From: Nematostella vectensis
Lineage: Eukaryota > Cnidaria > Anthozoa > Actiniaria > Edwardsiidae
Assembly (NCBI RefSeq): GCF_932526225.1
Contig: NC_064037.1
Coordinates: 15,017,703 to 15,081,702, forward strand
Length of the DNA stretch: 64,000 bases
Direction: 5' to 3'
Position numbers and translations under genes: made by a program. The notes below the pieces were generated by a model. It was not told the DNA's origin. It searched no databases and saw nothing but the letters and a program-made list of their open reading frames with translations. Below, in pieces: positions 1-10,307 of the stretch. Within the stretch, counting starts at the first letter, position 1. Each line of letters opens with the position of its first letter.

Positions 1-3000
1 GCATAACGAGTTACCAGCTGTACTTTCGAGTTCCCTGCTCTATGTTTTTATTAAAGTAAATCACGAACAAATACCAAAAAAGTGAACATACAATGTTAAA
101 GTTTAACAACGACGAAAACGATATTCCCAGTGCATAACGAGTTACCTGCTGTACTGTCGAGTTGCCTGCTATATGTTTTTATCAAAGTAAATCACTTACA
201 AATGCAAGAAAAGTGAAGCTTTAACAACGACGAATACGATCAGCGCATAACGAGTTACCTGCCGTACTGTCGAGATGCCTGCTATATGTTTTTAATAAAG
301 ATAACCACGTAAAAATGCCAAAAAGTGAACATTTGATAACGAGGAATACGATATTCCCAGTGCATAACGAGTTACCAGCTGTACTGTCGAGTTCCCTGCT
401 CTATGTTTTTATTAAAGTAAATCACGAACAAATACCAAAAAAGTGAACATACAATGTTAAAGTTTAACAACGACGAAAACGATATTCCCAGTGCATAACG
501 AGTTACCTGCTGTACTGTCGAGTTGCCTGCTATATGTTTTTATCAAAGTAAATCACTTACAAATTCAAGAAAAGTGAAGCTTTAATAACGACGAATACGA
601 TATTCCCAGCGCATAAGGGGTTACCTGCTGTACTGTCGAGTTGCCTGCTATGTGTTTTTATCAGATTAAATCATTTACAAATGCCAAAAAGTGAACATTT
701 GACAACGACGAATACGATATTCACAGTGCACAACGAGTTACCTGCTGTACTGTCGAGTTGCCTGCTATATGTTTTTATTAAAGTAAATCACGTACCAATA
801 CCAAAAAGTGAACATTTAACAACGATGAATACGATATTCCCAGCGCATAACAAGTTACCTGCCGTACTGTTGAGTTGCCTGCTATATGTTTTTAATAAAG
901 ATAATCACGTAAAAATACCAAAAAAGTGAACATACAATGTTAAAGTTTAACAACGACGAAAACGATATTCCCAGTGCATAACGAGTTACCTGCTGTACTG
1001 TCGAGTTGCCTGCTATATGTTTTTATCAAAGTAAATCACTTACAAATGCAAGAAAAGTGAAGCTTTAACAACGACGAATACGATCAGCGCATAACGAGTT
1101 ACCTGCCGTACTGTCGAGATGCCTGCTATATGTTTTTAATAAAGATAACCACGTAAAAATGCCAAAAAGTGAACATTTGATAACGAGGAATACGATATTC
1201 CCAGTGCATAACGAGTTACCAGCTGTACTGTCGAGTTCCCTGCTCTATGTTTTTATTAAAGTAAATCACGAACAAATACCAAAAAAGTGAACATACAATG
1301 TTAAAGTTTAACAACGACGAAAACGATATTCCCAGTGCATAACGAGTTACCTGCTGTACTGTCGAGTTGCCTGCTATATGTTTTTATCAAAGTAAATCAC
1401 TTACAAATTCAAGAAAAGTGAAGCTTTAATAACGACGAATACGATATTCCCAGCGCATAAGGGGTTACCTGCTGTACTGTCGAGTTGCCTGCTATGTGTT
1501 TTTATCAGATTAAATCATTTACAAATGCCAAAAAGTGAACATTTGACAACGACGAATACGATATTCACAGTGCACAACGAGTTACCTGCTGTACTGTCGA
1601 GTTGCCTGCTATATGTTTTTATTAAAGTAAATCACGTACCAATACCAAAAAGTGAACATTTAACAACGATGAATACGATATTCCCAGCGCATAACAAGTT
1701 ACCTGCCGTACTGTTGAGTTGCCTGCTATATGTTTTTAATAAAGATAATCACGTAAAAATGCCAAAAAGTGAACATTTGATAACGAGGAATACGATATTC
1801 CCAGTGCATAACGAGTTACCAGCTGTACTTTCGAGTTCCCTGCTCTATATTTTTAATAAAGATAACCACGTAAAAATGCCAAAAAGTGAACATTTGGTAA
1901 CGAGGAATACGATATTCCCAGTGCATAACGAGTTACCAGCTGTACTGTCGAGTTCCCTGCTCTATGTTTTTATTAAAGTAAATCACGAACAAATACCAAA
2001 AAAGTGAACATTCAATGTTAAAGTTTAACAACGGCGAAAGGATATTCCCAGTGTATAACGAGTTAGCTTCCGTACTGTCGAGATGCCTGCTATATGTTTT
2101 TAATAAAGATAACCACGTAAAAATGCCAAAAAGTGAACATTTGACAACGACGAATACGATATTAACAGTGCACAACGAGTTACCTGCTGTACTGTCGAGT
2201 TGCCTGCTATATGTTTTTATTAAAGTAAATCACGTACCAATACCAAAAAGTGAACATTTAACAACGACGAATACGATATTCCCAGCGCATAACGAGTTAC
2301 CTGCCGTACTGTCGAGATGCCTGCTATATGTTTTTAATAAAGATAACCACGTAAAAATGCCAAAAAGTGAACATTTGATAACGAGGAATACAATATTCCC
2401 AGTGCATAACGAGTTACCAGCTGTACTGTCGATTTCCCTGCTCTATGTTTTTATTAAAGTAAATCACGAACAAATACCAAAAAAGTGAACATGCAATGTT
2501 AAAGTTTAACAACGACGAAAACGATATTCCCAGTGCATAACGAGTTACCTGCTGTACTGTCGAGTTGCCTGCTATATGTTTTTATCAAAGTAAATCACTT
2601 ACAAATGCAAGAAAAGTGAAGCTTTAAAAACGACGAATACGATATTTCCAGCGCATAAGGGGTTACCTGCTGTACTGTCGAGTTGCCTGCTATGTGTTTT
2701 TATCAGATTAAATCATTTACAAATGCCAAAAAGTGAACATTTGACAACGACGAATACGATATTCACAGTGCACAACGAGTTACCTGCTGTACTGTCGAGT
2801 TGCCTGCTATATGTTTTTATTAAAGTAAATCACGTACCAATACCAAAAAGTGAACATTTAACAACGACGAATACGATATTCCCAGCGCATAACGAGTTAC
2901 CTGCCTTACTGTCGAGATGCCTGCTATATGTTTTTAATAAAGATAACCACGTAAAAATGCCAAAAAGTGAACATTTGATAACGAGGAATACGATATTCCC

Positions 3001-3440
3001 AGAGCATAACGAGTTACCAGCTGTACTGTCGATTTCCCTGCTCTATGTTTTTATTAAAGTAAATCACGAACAAATACCAAAAAAGTGAACATGCAATGTT
3101 AAAGTTTAACAACGACGAAAACGATATTCCCAGTGCATAACGAGTTACCTGCTGTACTGTCGAGTTGCCTGCTATATGTTTTTATCAGAGTAAATCATTT
3201 ACAAATGCCAAAAAGTGAACATTTGACAACGACGAATACGATATTCACAGTGCACAACGAGTTACCTGCTGTACTGTCGAGTTGCCTGCTATATGTTTTT
3301 ATTAAAGTAAATCACGTACCAATACCAAAAAGTAAATATTTAACAACGACGAATTCGTCGTTGTTTTGTCACATTTAGCAACGGACATATACGATATTCA
3401 CAGTATATAACGAGTTAGCTGCTGTACTATTGAGTTGCAA
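1..3440. repeat. minisatellite, ~117-bp units
   Basis: About 27 imperfect tandem units, each holding the landmarks gcataacgagttacc, ctgtcgag, tgcctgctatatgttttta and aaaagtgaac. Unit length varies from about 110 to 135 bp, but many units are exactly 117 bp (39 codons), so long open frames appear by periodicity with a repeated PKSEHLTTTNTIF/NELPAVLSS pattern. The array decays after about 3340 and short relics (gagttgcctgct) persist to about 3640. I read it as non-coding satellite: the frames break at each odd-length unit and lack a conserved start or domain. Confidence 0.93.
70..1757. repeat. 844-bp higher-order duplication in the minisatellite
   Basis: The block from about 70 to 913 is repeated at 914–1757 with an offset of exactly 844 bases and no difference noticed by eye over the stretches compared. 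The order of variant units is preserved, including a short unit lacking the attccc segment (near 235 and 1079). A further related block with a 600-bp offset links about 2123–2500 with 2723–3110. Confidence 0.85.
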
Positions 3441-3643
3441 TATACATAAAAATATAGTAAAATCCCATGTGCTATTTGTCATATTTCGGATACATGCATG
3501 AATATGTTTGTTGTACTTTTTGTACAATTGTGTCAAAATTTCGTGACAATCGGCAAAATACCTGCCGAGATATTACACAAATCATCACATTTGAGTTGCC
3601 TGCTAACTTCACCGAGTTGCCTGCTGAGTTGCCTGCCAGCTTC

Positions 3644-4016
3644 ACTATGGCATACCGGTCAACTCTCCCGCATTAGGCGGGAGTCTCAAGATTTTGGACC
3701 CCTTCTCCCGCTCTCCCTCGTTGAGCGCCAAATCTCCCGCTTTTTAGCGATTATCGCTTCCGAAAAATTATTCTATAGAAAATCGTCATTTTGTCTATTT
3801 TCTATTAAAATATTTGAAACAATAATTCCCTTGCGTAGCGCAATTTATCTAACACCCTCGTGAGATCTATAAGTGGATTTGTTCGTGAGAGCTTTCTATA
3901 CGGCAAACGCCTTCAAGGTAAAACCCACCCTCCCCCAAAAAATGAATATACCCCACCCCTCCCCCCCAAAAATTCTCAAGCCTTGAGATTTTCGGAGGTT
4001 GACAGGTATGCTATGG
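3644..4016. mobile_element. palindromic MITE-like element
   Basis: The left end (ctatggcataccggtcaac, 3644–3662) is inverted at the right end (gttgacaggtatgctatgg, 3998–4016), and inside it ctcaagattttgg pairs with aaaatctcaag. The element is about 373 bp, has no coding capacity, and abuts the next long-TIR element directly. No target duplication could be defined. Confidence 0.6.
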
Positions 4017-4860
4017 TATCCAAAACGGCGGTCGAGAAGGGGGAAAACGACGCTTGCTTTTCAAAGTCTCCCTACATCGTCATATGCTAATTTCTGAACA
4101 CTTTAAGCCAAAGAAAAAAAAAACATTTTCTCACTAGCCTTGGACTATTTATTTATCCATAAGTGGACTCAAACTTTGTTACGAGGACATTTTTTCTTGC
4201 TTTTGCAAAGCAATAAATTCGGAAATGAGTGATCATTTGTTTCGATCTCGAAATTCTCTCGCTGAGAGGCCATATTATCATTCATAAGGCTAGGCCATAT
4301 TATCATTCATACTGCTAGTTAACTTACAATAGTGTAAGAAGTAACATATGGAAGTTAAGGTCTTGTTTTTTTTGTTTTACATTTATATTAAACCAGCTCT
4401 TCAAAACTGTAAGTAATTGTGTTTGTATAAGAAAGAATTTAGTCATGATGCGCATAAATATCAACACTTTACATAAAAGGCATTACAAACATAAAACATA
4501 AAAGGCATTACATTTGTGTCTTTTTTTTGTAAATTCTGTTTCCATTTTTAAGCTTAATTCAAAAATTACTTGTTACTTACTTATTTAATTTATAATCTGT
4601 TATGAATACTTAAAGTATTACATACTAACGGTATCTTAATTTGTTCAAATTTGACTTTCTTTTGGCCTCTTGGCTGTCTAGAAAACATAATAAGATTTAA
4701 AATCATTGCAAATAAGACCAGAAGTGTATAAAAGCATGCATATCTGTTATCCTGGCCTGTAATAATAGACTTGCTATCATTATAGTAATGGTAAAATCTT
4801 TCAAAAAAGGTTTGATGGAAAGATGATGCTGTCACTCAAACAGTTTCAGGCTCATGAAAT
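4017..4860 (+). repeat. left inverted-repeat arm
   Basis: Pairs with 6010–6183 plus 6935–7690 on the other strand. Divergence is visible as small gaps and substitutions, so this is an old or non-homogenised pair. Confidence 0.7.
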
Positions 4861-6183
4861 ATTGTGGATCACTTGGGGAAATGGACTCCTGGTGCTTGGA
4901 CCCCTATATGTTAAGATTTTTTTCTCAGACTGACATAACCTTTTTTTTGTACATTGACATGGGATCTATGGATTGTGATCCTTGGTTTCCTTTAGTTTGC
5001 TGAATGGTTCTTTATCATTTTGACAATTGTGTGATGATTATTTCATCAGTCCATTCATTTCGTGTCAGTGGTAGCACTCTGGAGTCCATTTTTAGTGTCC
5101 TAAGATTTGGAAGTGGTGAAAGCATCTCATATGGCCACGCCTTGTCAAGCCAATCAACTGAAAGGATTTGTAACGAAAAATAATATTTAGAGAAAGATAT
5201 AGAAATGTCATGATCAATGTAGATGGTGCTAATAAAGTTACAATATAAATTGTAACTTTTTTTTAGTGCACATGCCTAGAAAGTAATAGCTGTTCTAACA
5301 TTCCATTTTGGTTTGAATGGGTCAAATAATATTTGACCAAGAGCTCTGCAAAGCCCTCCCATAACAACATTAGGTTAACATATTCACCCTATATGACTAC
5401 CAACTCCCTTACCCAGTTTGTGGCTATTATTTCCTGGTTTGATAAGATGTTGAGAATATTTCATATTTCATACTATGACTTTGATAACCAGGATTTACAA
5501 GCTTGATTTGTTGGTGTCCTACTTCTGTCCATGAAGAGAAAAATCTGGCCTTGCACCAAAAAAATGTCAGATTCTTAGAAGTTGTGTTAACACCATGCCA
5601 AAATGAATGTACGCAAAATGGGCCAAATAAGCCCAGGAAGAAAACCACTTGACAACTTCTATCCTGCTGGATCTTGTGAACTGTGTCAACAGTTAGGGAC
5701 GAATACAGACTTTAAAAGAAAAGGGTTGACACCATTCAGAGGTGCTTTTTAATACACTATATTTTGGCAGGCCAATACCTGTAGTTAATATTTAATAGTA
5801 AGAGTAGCATGTTTGCATGTTTCAATGATAATTAAGTGAAAAAATGATAATTATAATAGGGAGTTGTGTCAACTAAGTTATTTTACAGTAAACAATAAAG
5901 CTTTTTGAGTAGCAAAACACATTCATGAATGTAGCAGATAAAAGAAAAACTTCAGGATATTTTCCTTATCATTGCATATAATTATATCTATTATATCTAT
6001 TTCAGCGAAATAACAGACTGTTATTATCACATGAAAATAATAGACTGTTTGAGTGGCAGCATAATCTTCCCCACAAGAGCTTTTCTGGAAGATTTACATT
6101 ATATGCATGCTTTTATACCTTCCTTGCCTTTTTTGTAATGATTATAAAACGTATTATATTTTCTGGTCAGCCAAGAGGTCACA

Positions 6184-6930
6184 TTAGAAACGACTTCAGT
6201 GGATAGTCAGAGGGATAAGAACAGAGGGATAAGAACAGATACAAAGATCAAAGTGTATCGTGCCGTTGTGCTGCCTACGCTACTTTACGGGTCTGAAACC
6301 TGGACTATCTACAAGCGCCATGCGATGAAGCTTAACCATTTCCACACTACCTGTCTGAGGAAAATTCTCAATGTTCGCTGGCAAGAAAAGATCCCGGATA
6401 CTGAGGTCCTTGCACGTGCAGGTCTGCCCAGCATTCACACCATCCTGAAACAGTCTCAGCTTCGCTGGGCGGGGCACGTAGCTCGTATGCCTGATGAACG
6501 GCTTCCTAAGAAACTTCTGTTTGGTGAGCTTCAGCACGGAAAACGCTGCAAAGGTGGCCAGAAGAAGAGATTTAAAGACACCCTAAAACTCTCGCTGAAA
6601 GCATTCAACATAGATCACACCTCGTGGGAGCTTCTGGCACAAAACCGTCAAGGTTGGCGCCGTGTCATTTGCAACGGTGCTGCGGCATGCGAGGCAAATT
6701 GGACAGCTGCCGCAGAGGAGCGTAGAGCCGCCAGAAAGTCTCAAGATCCCAAAGCTGCAACAATACCATGCCCTCAGTGCCCCAGGCTTTTCCGTGCACA
6801 GATTGGCCTTATTAGCCATCTGCGCACCCACAAGCGTCCTTAGTCCCGCTCAGGATGACGGTGAAAATGAAAAAATTGAACACGATGGTCCTCGTCGTAG
6901 CGACGGACAAACAACAACAACAACTAAAAT
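6184..6930 (+). pseudogene. 5'-truncated non-LTR retrotransposon (LINE), RT C-terminus
   Basis: An open frame of 214 codons (6199–6843) has no ATG near its beginning and corresponds only to the region after the RT catalytic core. It shows the LPTLLYGSETW segment typical of LINE RT C-termini, WAGHVARM, and ends with a C2H2-like finger (CPQCPRLF ... HLRTH, about residues 190–210). After the stop comes a short 3' UTR ending in (acaaca)n. The missing N-terminal endonuclease and RT core indicate the usual 5' truncation at insertion. The clade (CR1/RTE/L2-like) cannot be set by eye. Confidence 0.8.
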
Positions 6931-7245
6931 ACACATCCTCTCTTTTTTTGGAAAGTCAAATTTGAACAAAGTATTCATAACAGATCATAGATAACAGGTA
7001 TAAATTTTTTAATTAAATGGAAATAGAATTTACAAAAATACACAAATATCCATATTGAGGTTGACTTTTACGTTAGTATACTTTTGCATGGATATTTCTT
7101 ACAATTTCTATAAAAAATATAAAAAGTCAGATCAGGACAGTCAGTCCAGGACAGGTCATGGGTGTTGATACAAACACAGTTCCAGCTTTGAAGAGCTCGT
7201 TTAATAAAAATATTTAACAAAAACAAGACTTTCGTATGTTACTTG

Positions 7246-7278
7246 TGGGTGGGTGGGTGGGTGGGTGGATGGGTGGGT
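7246..7278 (+). repeat. (GGGT)n microsatellite
   Basis: At least seven GGGT units in a row, with one GGAT interruption, lie in the right arm of the long-TIR element. The run pattern fits a G-quadruplex motif (four or more G3 runs, one-base loops). The matching left-arm site lacks it. Confidence 0.9.
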
Positions 7279-7800
7279 GAGTTAGTTAGCAGTATCAAAA
7301 ACCTTATAAATGATAAAATCGCTATCAGCTATTTAGATCGATACAAATGATCACGTATTTTTAGCAAGAGCAAGAAAAAATGTCCCTCTCCCCCTACGCC
7401 GCGCATTTTTTCTCCCCCTCCCCCTTCGGATCGAGTTATCCAAGATGGCGGCCATGGTATGCGAACTTCGTGTTTTCGGTGTTTTCTTGCCGGAAAAACT
7501 ATCAAAGCCCACAAATAGGCTAGTCCAGTAATGGAGAAATAAATATTCCAAGGCTAGTGAGAAAATGGTCTTTTCTCTGTGGCTAAAAGGGTTCAGAATT
7601 TAGGAGGCATATGACGATGTAGGAAGACTTTGAAAAGCAAGCGTCGTTTTTCCCCTTCTCGGCCGCCATTTTGAAATCCTTGAGACAAAGTCAATTTTTT
7701 ACGCCTGTCATCTGATTGGCTAATCCGCTTGTCTAAAAATAGCCTGATCCTAGAAAACGCCGTGATACCTAAAAATTCCCAAATATGGGAAGCAAGAGAC

Positions 7801-8925
7801 CATGATATAAAAGAACTAATCCCCGTGGCCCATGATGCCGTCCATGAAAGCTATTTTTAGATTGCGCGAGCTTATCAATCATAGCATCCATATATGGTTT
7901 ATCGCGCCATATTTGGTCATGGGCACTCGCGAGCTATAGTACATTTTCACAATTTTTTCCCTCTGCACTTTTTGACTTCGTTCGCTACCTGTTTTTGTCC
8001 TTTTAGCTACTTCTCATGGCTCATGATTACAATGCTGCTTGTAGGATGGTGTCCATGTATCTGTTAAGTTATCTAATGTTAAGTTATCTAAATGTTATAT
8101 AAATAATTGAACGGGAAGACGTCGGGTAGACGGCGAATTTGGAGTTCATTCAATCAGGCTGACTCCTAAACAAGTTCTTTTTCTCTTCAATACGGTGAGA
8201 TGGAAAACTTAGGCATTCTCAGTCTATGTTATGTTTTTAAATACAAGAATGCCTTTATTTTTCTTTGATTTGCAATATTTTAAGATGAATGAAGTTCAAT
8301 TCTTCCCGCAAATGTTCAGAAATCAAGGGTTTCTTGAAACCCTTGTCACCGGAATAAGATTTACTTCATTATGGAGAGTTGAAATCTTTCATTTGTGAAA
8401 TACCTGTCTTTTAAGACAGGTTATTAAAATAACCCCAATATCGGTGTGAATATAATGGTATTAAGTTCTGGATGTATCTTTTTCATTAAAAGGGAATTGG
8501 AAGAGAATTGTGTGTTGTAAACACAGATTTATGATCGATTGTTGTTTTACTTATAATTTGCGAATCAGCCGTGAAAACCTTTACTGGGGAATTTGATCCC
8601 CGAGCCTAAAATCAGGCACTCTATTCATTTCAATGTCCGAGAAACGGTTGACTGGATCCAGCGTACTCTATGGAAGATCATTTTCACAGCGTTTGTAAAA
8701 AAGGATGGTTTTCGGTCAAAAAGATTTCCATAACAGCCTTTGCCGGTTCACATCGCTAAAGATGTGATCGCGCGTTTGACTCATGTTGCTAGGAAACGTG
8801 AGCGCTAACCAATCAGAGGCGTATCTAAAAATAACTGCTTGTTCTAAAAATAGCTTTCACGGACGTCATCATTGGAACATACCCTAATACGGGGGATTCG
8901 TTCTCTAACATCACGTTCCTTGGGG
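7801..8925. mobile_element. inverted-repeat element, ~1.1 kb
   Basis: The arm 7801–7862 (ending gtccatgaaagctatttttaga) is inverted at about 8841–8925 (tctaaaaatagctttcacggac). The inner 700–900 bp has no recognisable coding sequence. The ctaaaaatag core is shared with the neighbouring MITEs at 7735, 9260 and 9570, so this belongs to a local family. Confidence 0.55.
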
Positions 8926-9188
8926 GAAGTTGATTGCCCCTACTTATGAGCCCCTGGTACCTCTAAGCATATGAAGTTTTATTCACAATGCAACATGTCT
9001 TTGATACCTGCCTTTCTATATCAATTAATTTTAAGGGTTTACATGGATATACATGGATAATACTCGTCATCATAAGTAACTTATTATAAGGGAGCGGTCA
9101 TTAATCACTGGGGGGGCGGCAAACATGTAGGGGGGCTAGATTTTCTGGGCACGGATTTAGGGGGGGTCACATTTTTTTTGGGCTGTCA
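8926..9188. other. non-coding, repeat fragments
   Basis: No gene is seen. A copy of the MITE end motif (gattgcccctacttatgagcccctgg, in pieces) lies at about 8932–8960 and G-rich runs at 9109–9180, suggesting remnants of the same family as the next element. Confidence 0.5.
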
Positions 9189-9652
9189 CAGGGGCTCATA
9201 AGTAGGGGCAATCATCTGCATTATATAAGTGTCACGGCGTTTCCTAGGATCAGGCTATTTTTAGACTCGCGCGCACGAACGGGCCAATCAGCTAAGTTGA
9301 CGCGTTGGTCGCGCGCGCTAGTGACATGAGGCTGCACGCGCAAATTTCAGTTAGGAAGAATATTTATCATCCGTAGGTTTTTTTTGTTCAACAAAAAAAA
9401 TTGCAAGCCAAAATTTAAATGCGCAGGACAATAGCAATCTGAATATATAACAAATTCGTAAGACCGAAGAGAAAACATAGCTTTTTGTCTAGACTGCGCG
9501 TGCAGTTGAGCTCAGCCAAAACGCGGAGGCCAAAACGTTAGCACCAAGGTCGCACCTGATTGGCTAATCCGCGCGTCTAAAAATAGCCTGATCCTAGGAA
9601 ACGCTGTGACTTTTATATTATACAGATGATTGCCCCTACTTATGAGCCCCTG
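9189..9652. mobile_element. MITE with ~30-bp perfect TIRs
   Basis: The element starts caggggctcataagtagggg (9189) and ends with the exact reverse complement (9652). The inverted match extends inward through cctaggatcaggctatttttagac (about 9240–9264 and 9569–9600). Total length is 464 bp with no coding sequence. The terminal motif recurs near 8950 and 10010–10033. Confidence 0.75.
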
Positions 9653-9738
9653 ATAATACCTATCTGAAAAAAATGTCCATTCATGATGTAATTTCCGTAG
9701 ACTCTTCTGCGAGTTTTAATTGAAAATTTTAAAGTTCG

Positions 9739-9930
9739 TAGCACGAACGGGCCAATTAGCTACTTTGACGTTGGTCGCGCGCGCGAGTGACGTGGGGCTG
9801 CACGCGCAAATTTCAGTTAGGAAGAATACATTTTTATCTATCATCCGTCGGTTTTGTTTGTTTACCAAAAGAATTTCAATCTAGAATTCAAAGTCATACA
9901 GTCATAGGTAGGGTTGTATTTATAATAGAG
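9739..9930 (+). repeat. direct repeat of 9278–9450
   Basis: The segment acgaacgggccaattagcta, then ggtcgcgcgcgc and cacgcgcaaatttcagttag, repeats the interior of the 9189–9652 MITE in the same orientation. It is probably a second, 5'-incomplete copy ending near 10033 at cccctacttatgag. Confidence 0.7.
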
Positions 9931-10062
9931 AGAGCAACAAAAAGTCAAACTACCGAAGAGAGAATAGCTTTTTGTCTGAGACTGCGTAGTACCAGAACAT
10001 GGGGAAGTTGAATGCCCCTACTTATGAGACCCTGGTATTATATGATACCTGCGCAACCCCTC

Positions 10063-10238
10063 TGTTATAATATTATTTGTTTTGGGCCCCCTGTGGCCCC
10101 TTATTTATCTTATGGGCCCCCCGAGCATAGGGCTCCTCGTTGTCTTATGTTGTAGTTTTTTCACTCGGTAGATTTGATTTTGTAGAGCTTTATTGTAAAA
10201 AAAACAACCGAATTTTGAAGTAAACACCTTTTATTACA
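10063..10238 (+). repeat. Gypsy 5' LTR
   Basis: 176 bp, TG...CA, identical to 14398–14573. It is short for a Gypsy LTR. It contains runs of gggcccc and, near its end, a tttattgtaaaaaaaac segment. Confidence 0.97.
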
Positions 10239-10250
10239 TGGTGTCAGAAG
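10239..10250 (+). promoter_or_regulatory. probable primer-binding site
   Basis: TGGTGTCAGAAG follows the 5' LTR directly, where reverse transcription is normally primed by a tRNA 3' end (sites usually start TGG). I cannot name the tRNA. Confidence 0.6.
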
Positions 10251-10307
10251 AGGTTAACCACTGGAGAATATTAATTGTTAAAGAAAAGTCGACAAAACAA
10301 GGAAACG

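Larger units (their letters stand above)
4017..7690. mobile_element. long-terminal-inverted-repeat (foldback-type) element
   Basis: Two arms of roughly 850 bp face each other. Matching blocks run in order through both arms: the outer cggtcgagaaggggg/cgacgcttgcttttcaaag block (4030–4075) with 7608–7660; gacattttttcttgc and tgatcatttgt (4187–4240) with 7345–7385; aagtaacata and ccagctcttcaaa (4340–4407) with 7183–7240; tctgttatgaatactt and caaatttgactttc (4595–4660) with 6950–6990; gtataaaagcatgcat (4727–4742) with 6102–6117. The centre, about 4860–6010, is unique and has no recognisable transposase, so the element is probably non-autonomous. A LINE fragment interrupts the right arm and a GC/CT-rich segment near 7380–7480 has no partner in the left arm. 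Confidence 0.75.
6010..7690 (-). repeat. right inverted-repeat arm, split by LINE
   Basis: This reverse copy of the left arm is interrupted between cagccaagaggtca (about 6183) and ggaaagtcaaatttg (about 6950) by a LINE 3' fragment. In the left arm the two flanks are almost adjacent (tttggcctcttggctg, near 4660), which dates the LINE insertion after the arm pair formed. Confidence 0.65.

Noticed and set aside
681-3378. Long open frames in the minisatellite as a repeat protein
   Set aside because: They arise from the 117-bp unit period, break whenever a unit length differs, and have no signal, domain or splice structure.
3498-3863. 121-codon frame after the satellite
   Set aside because: It spans satellite relics and part of the palindromic MITE; no domain.
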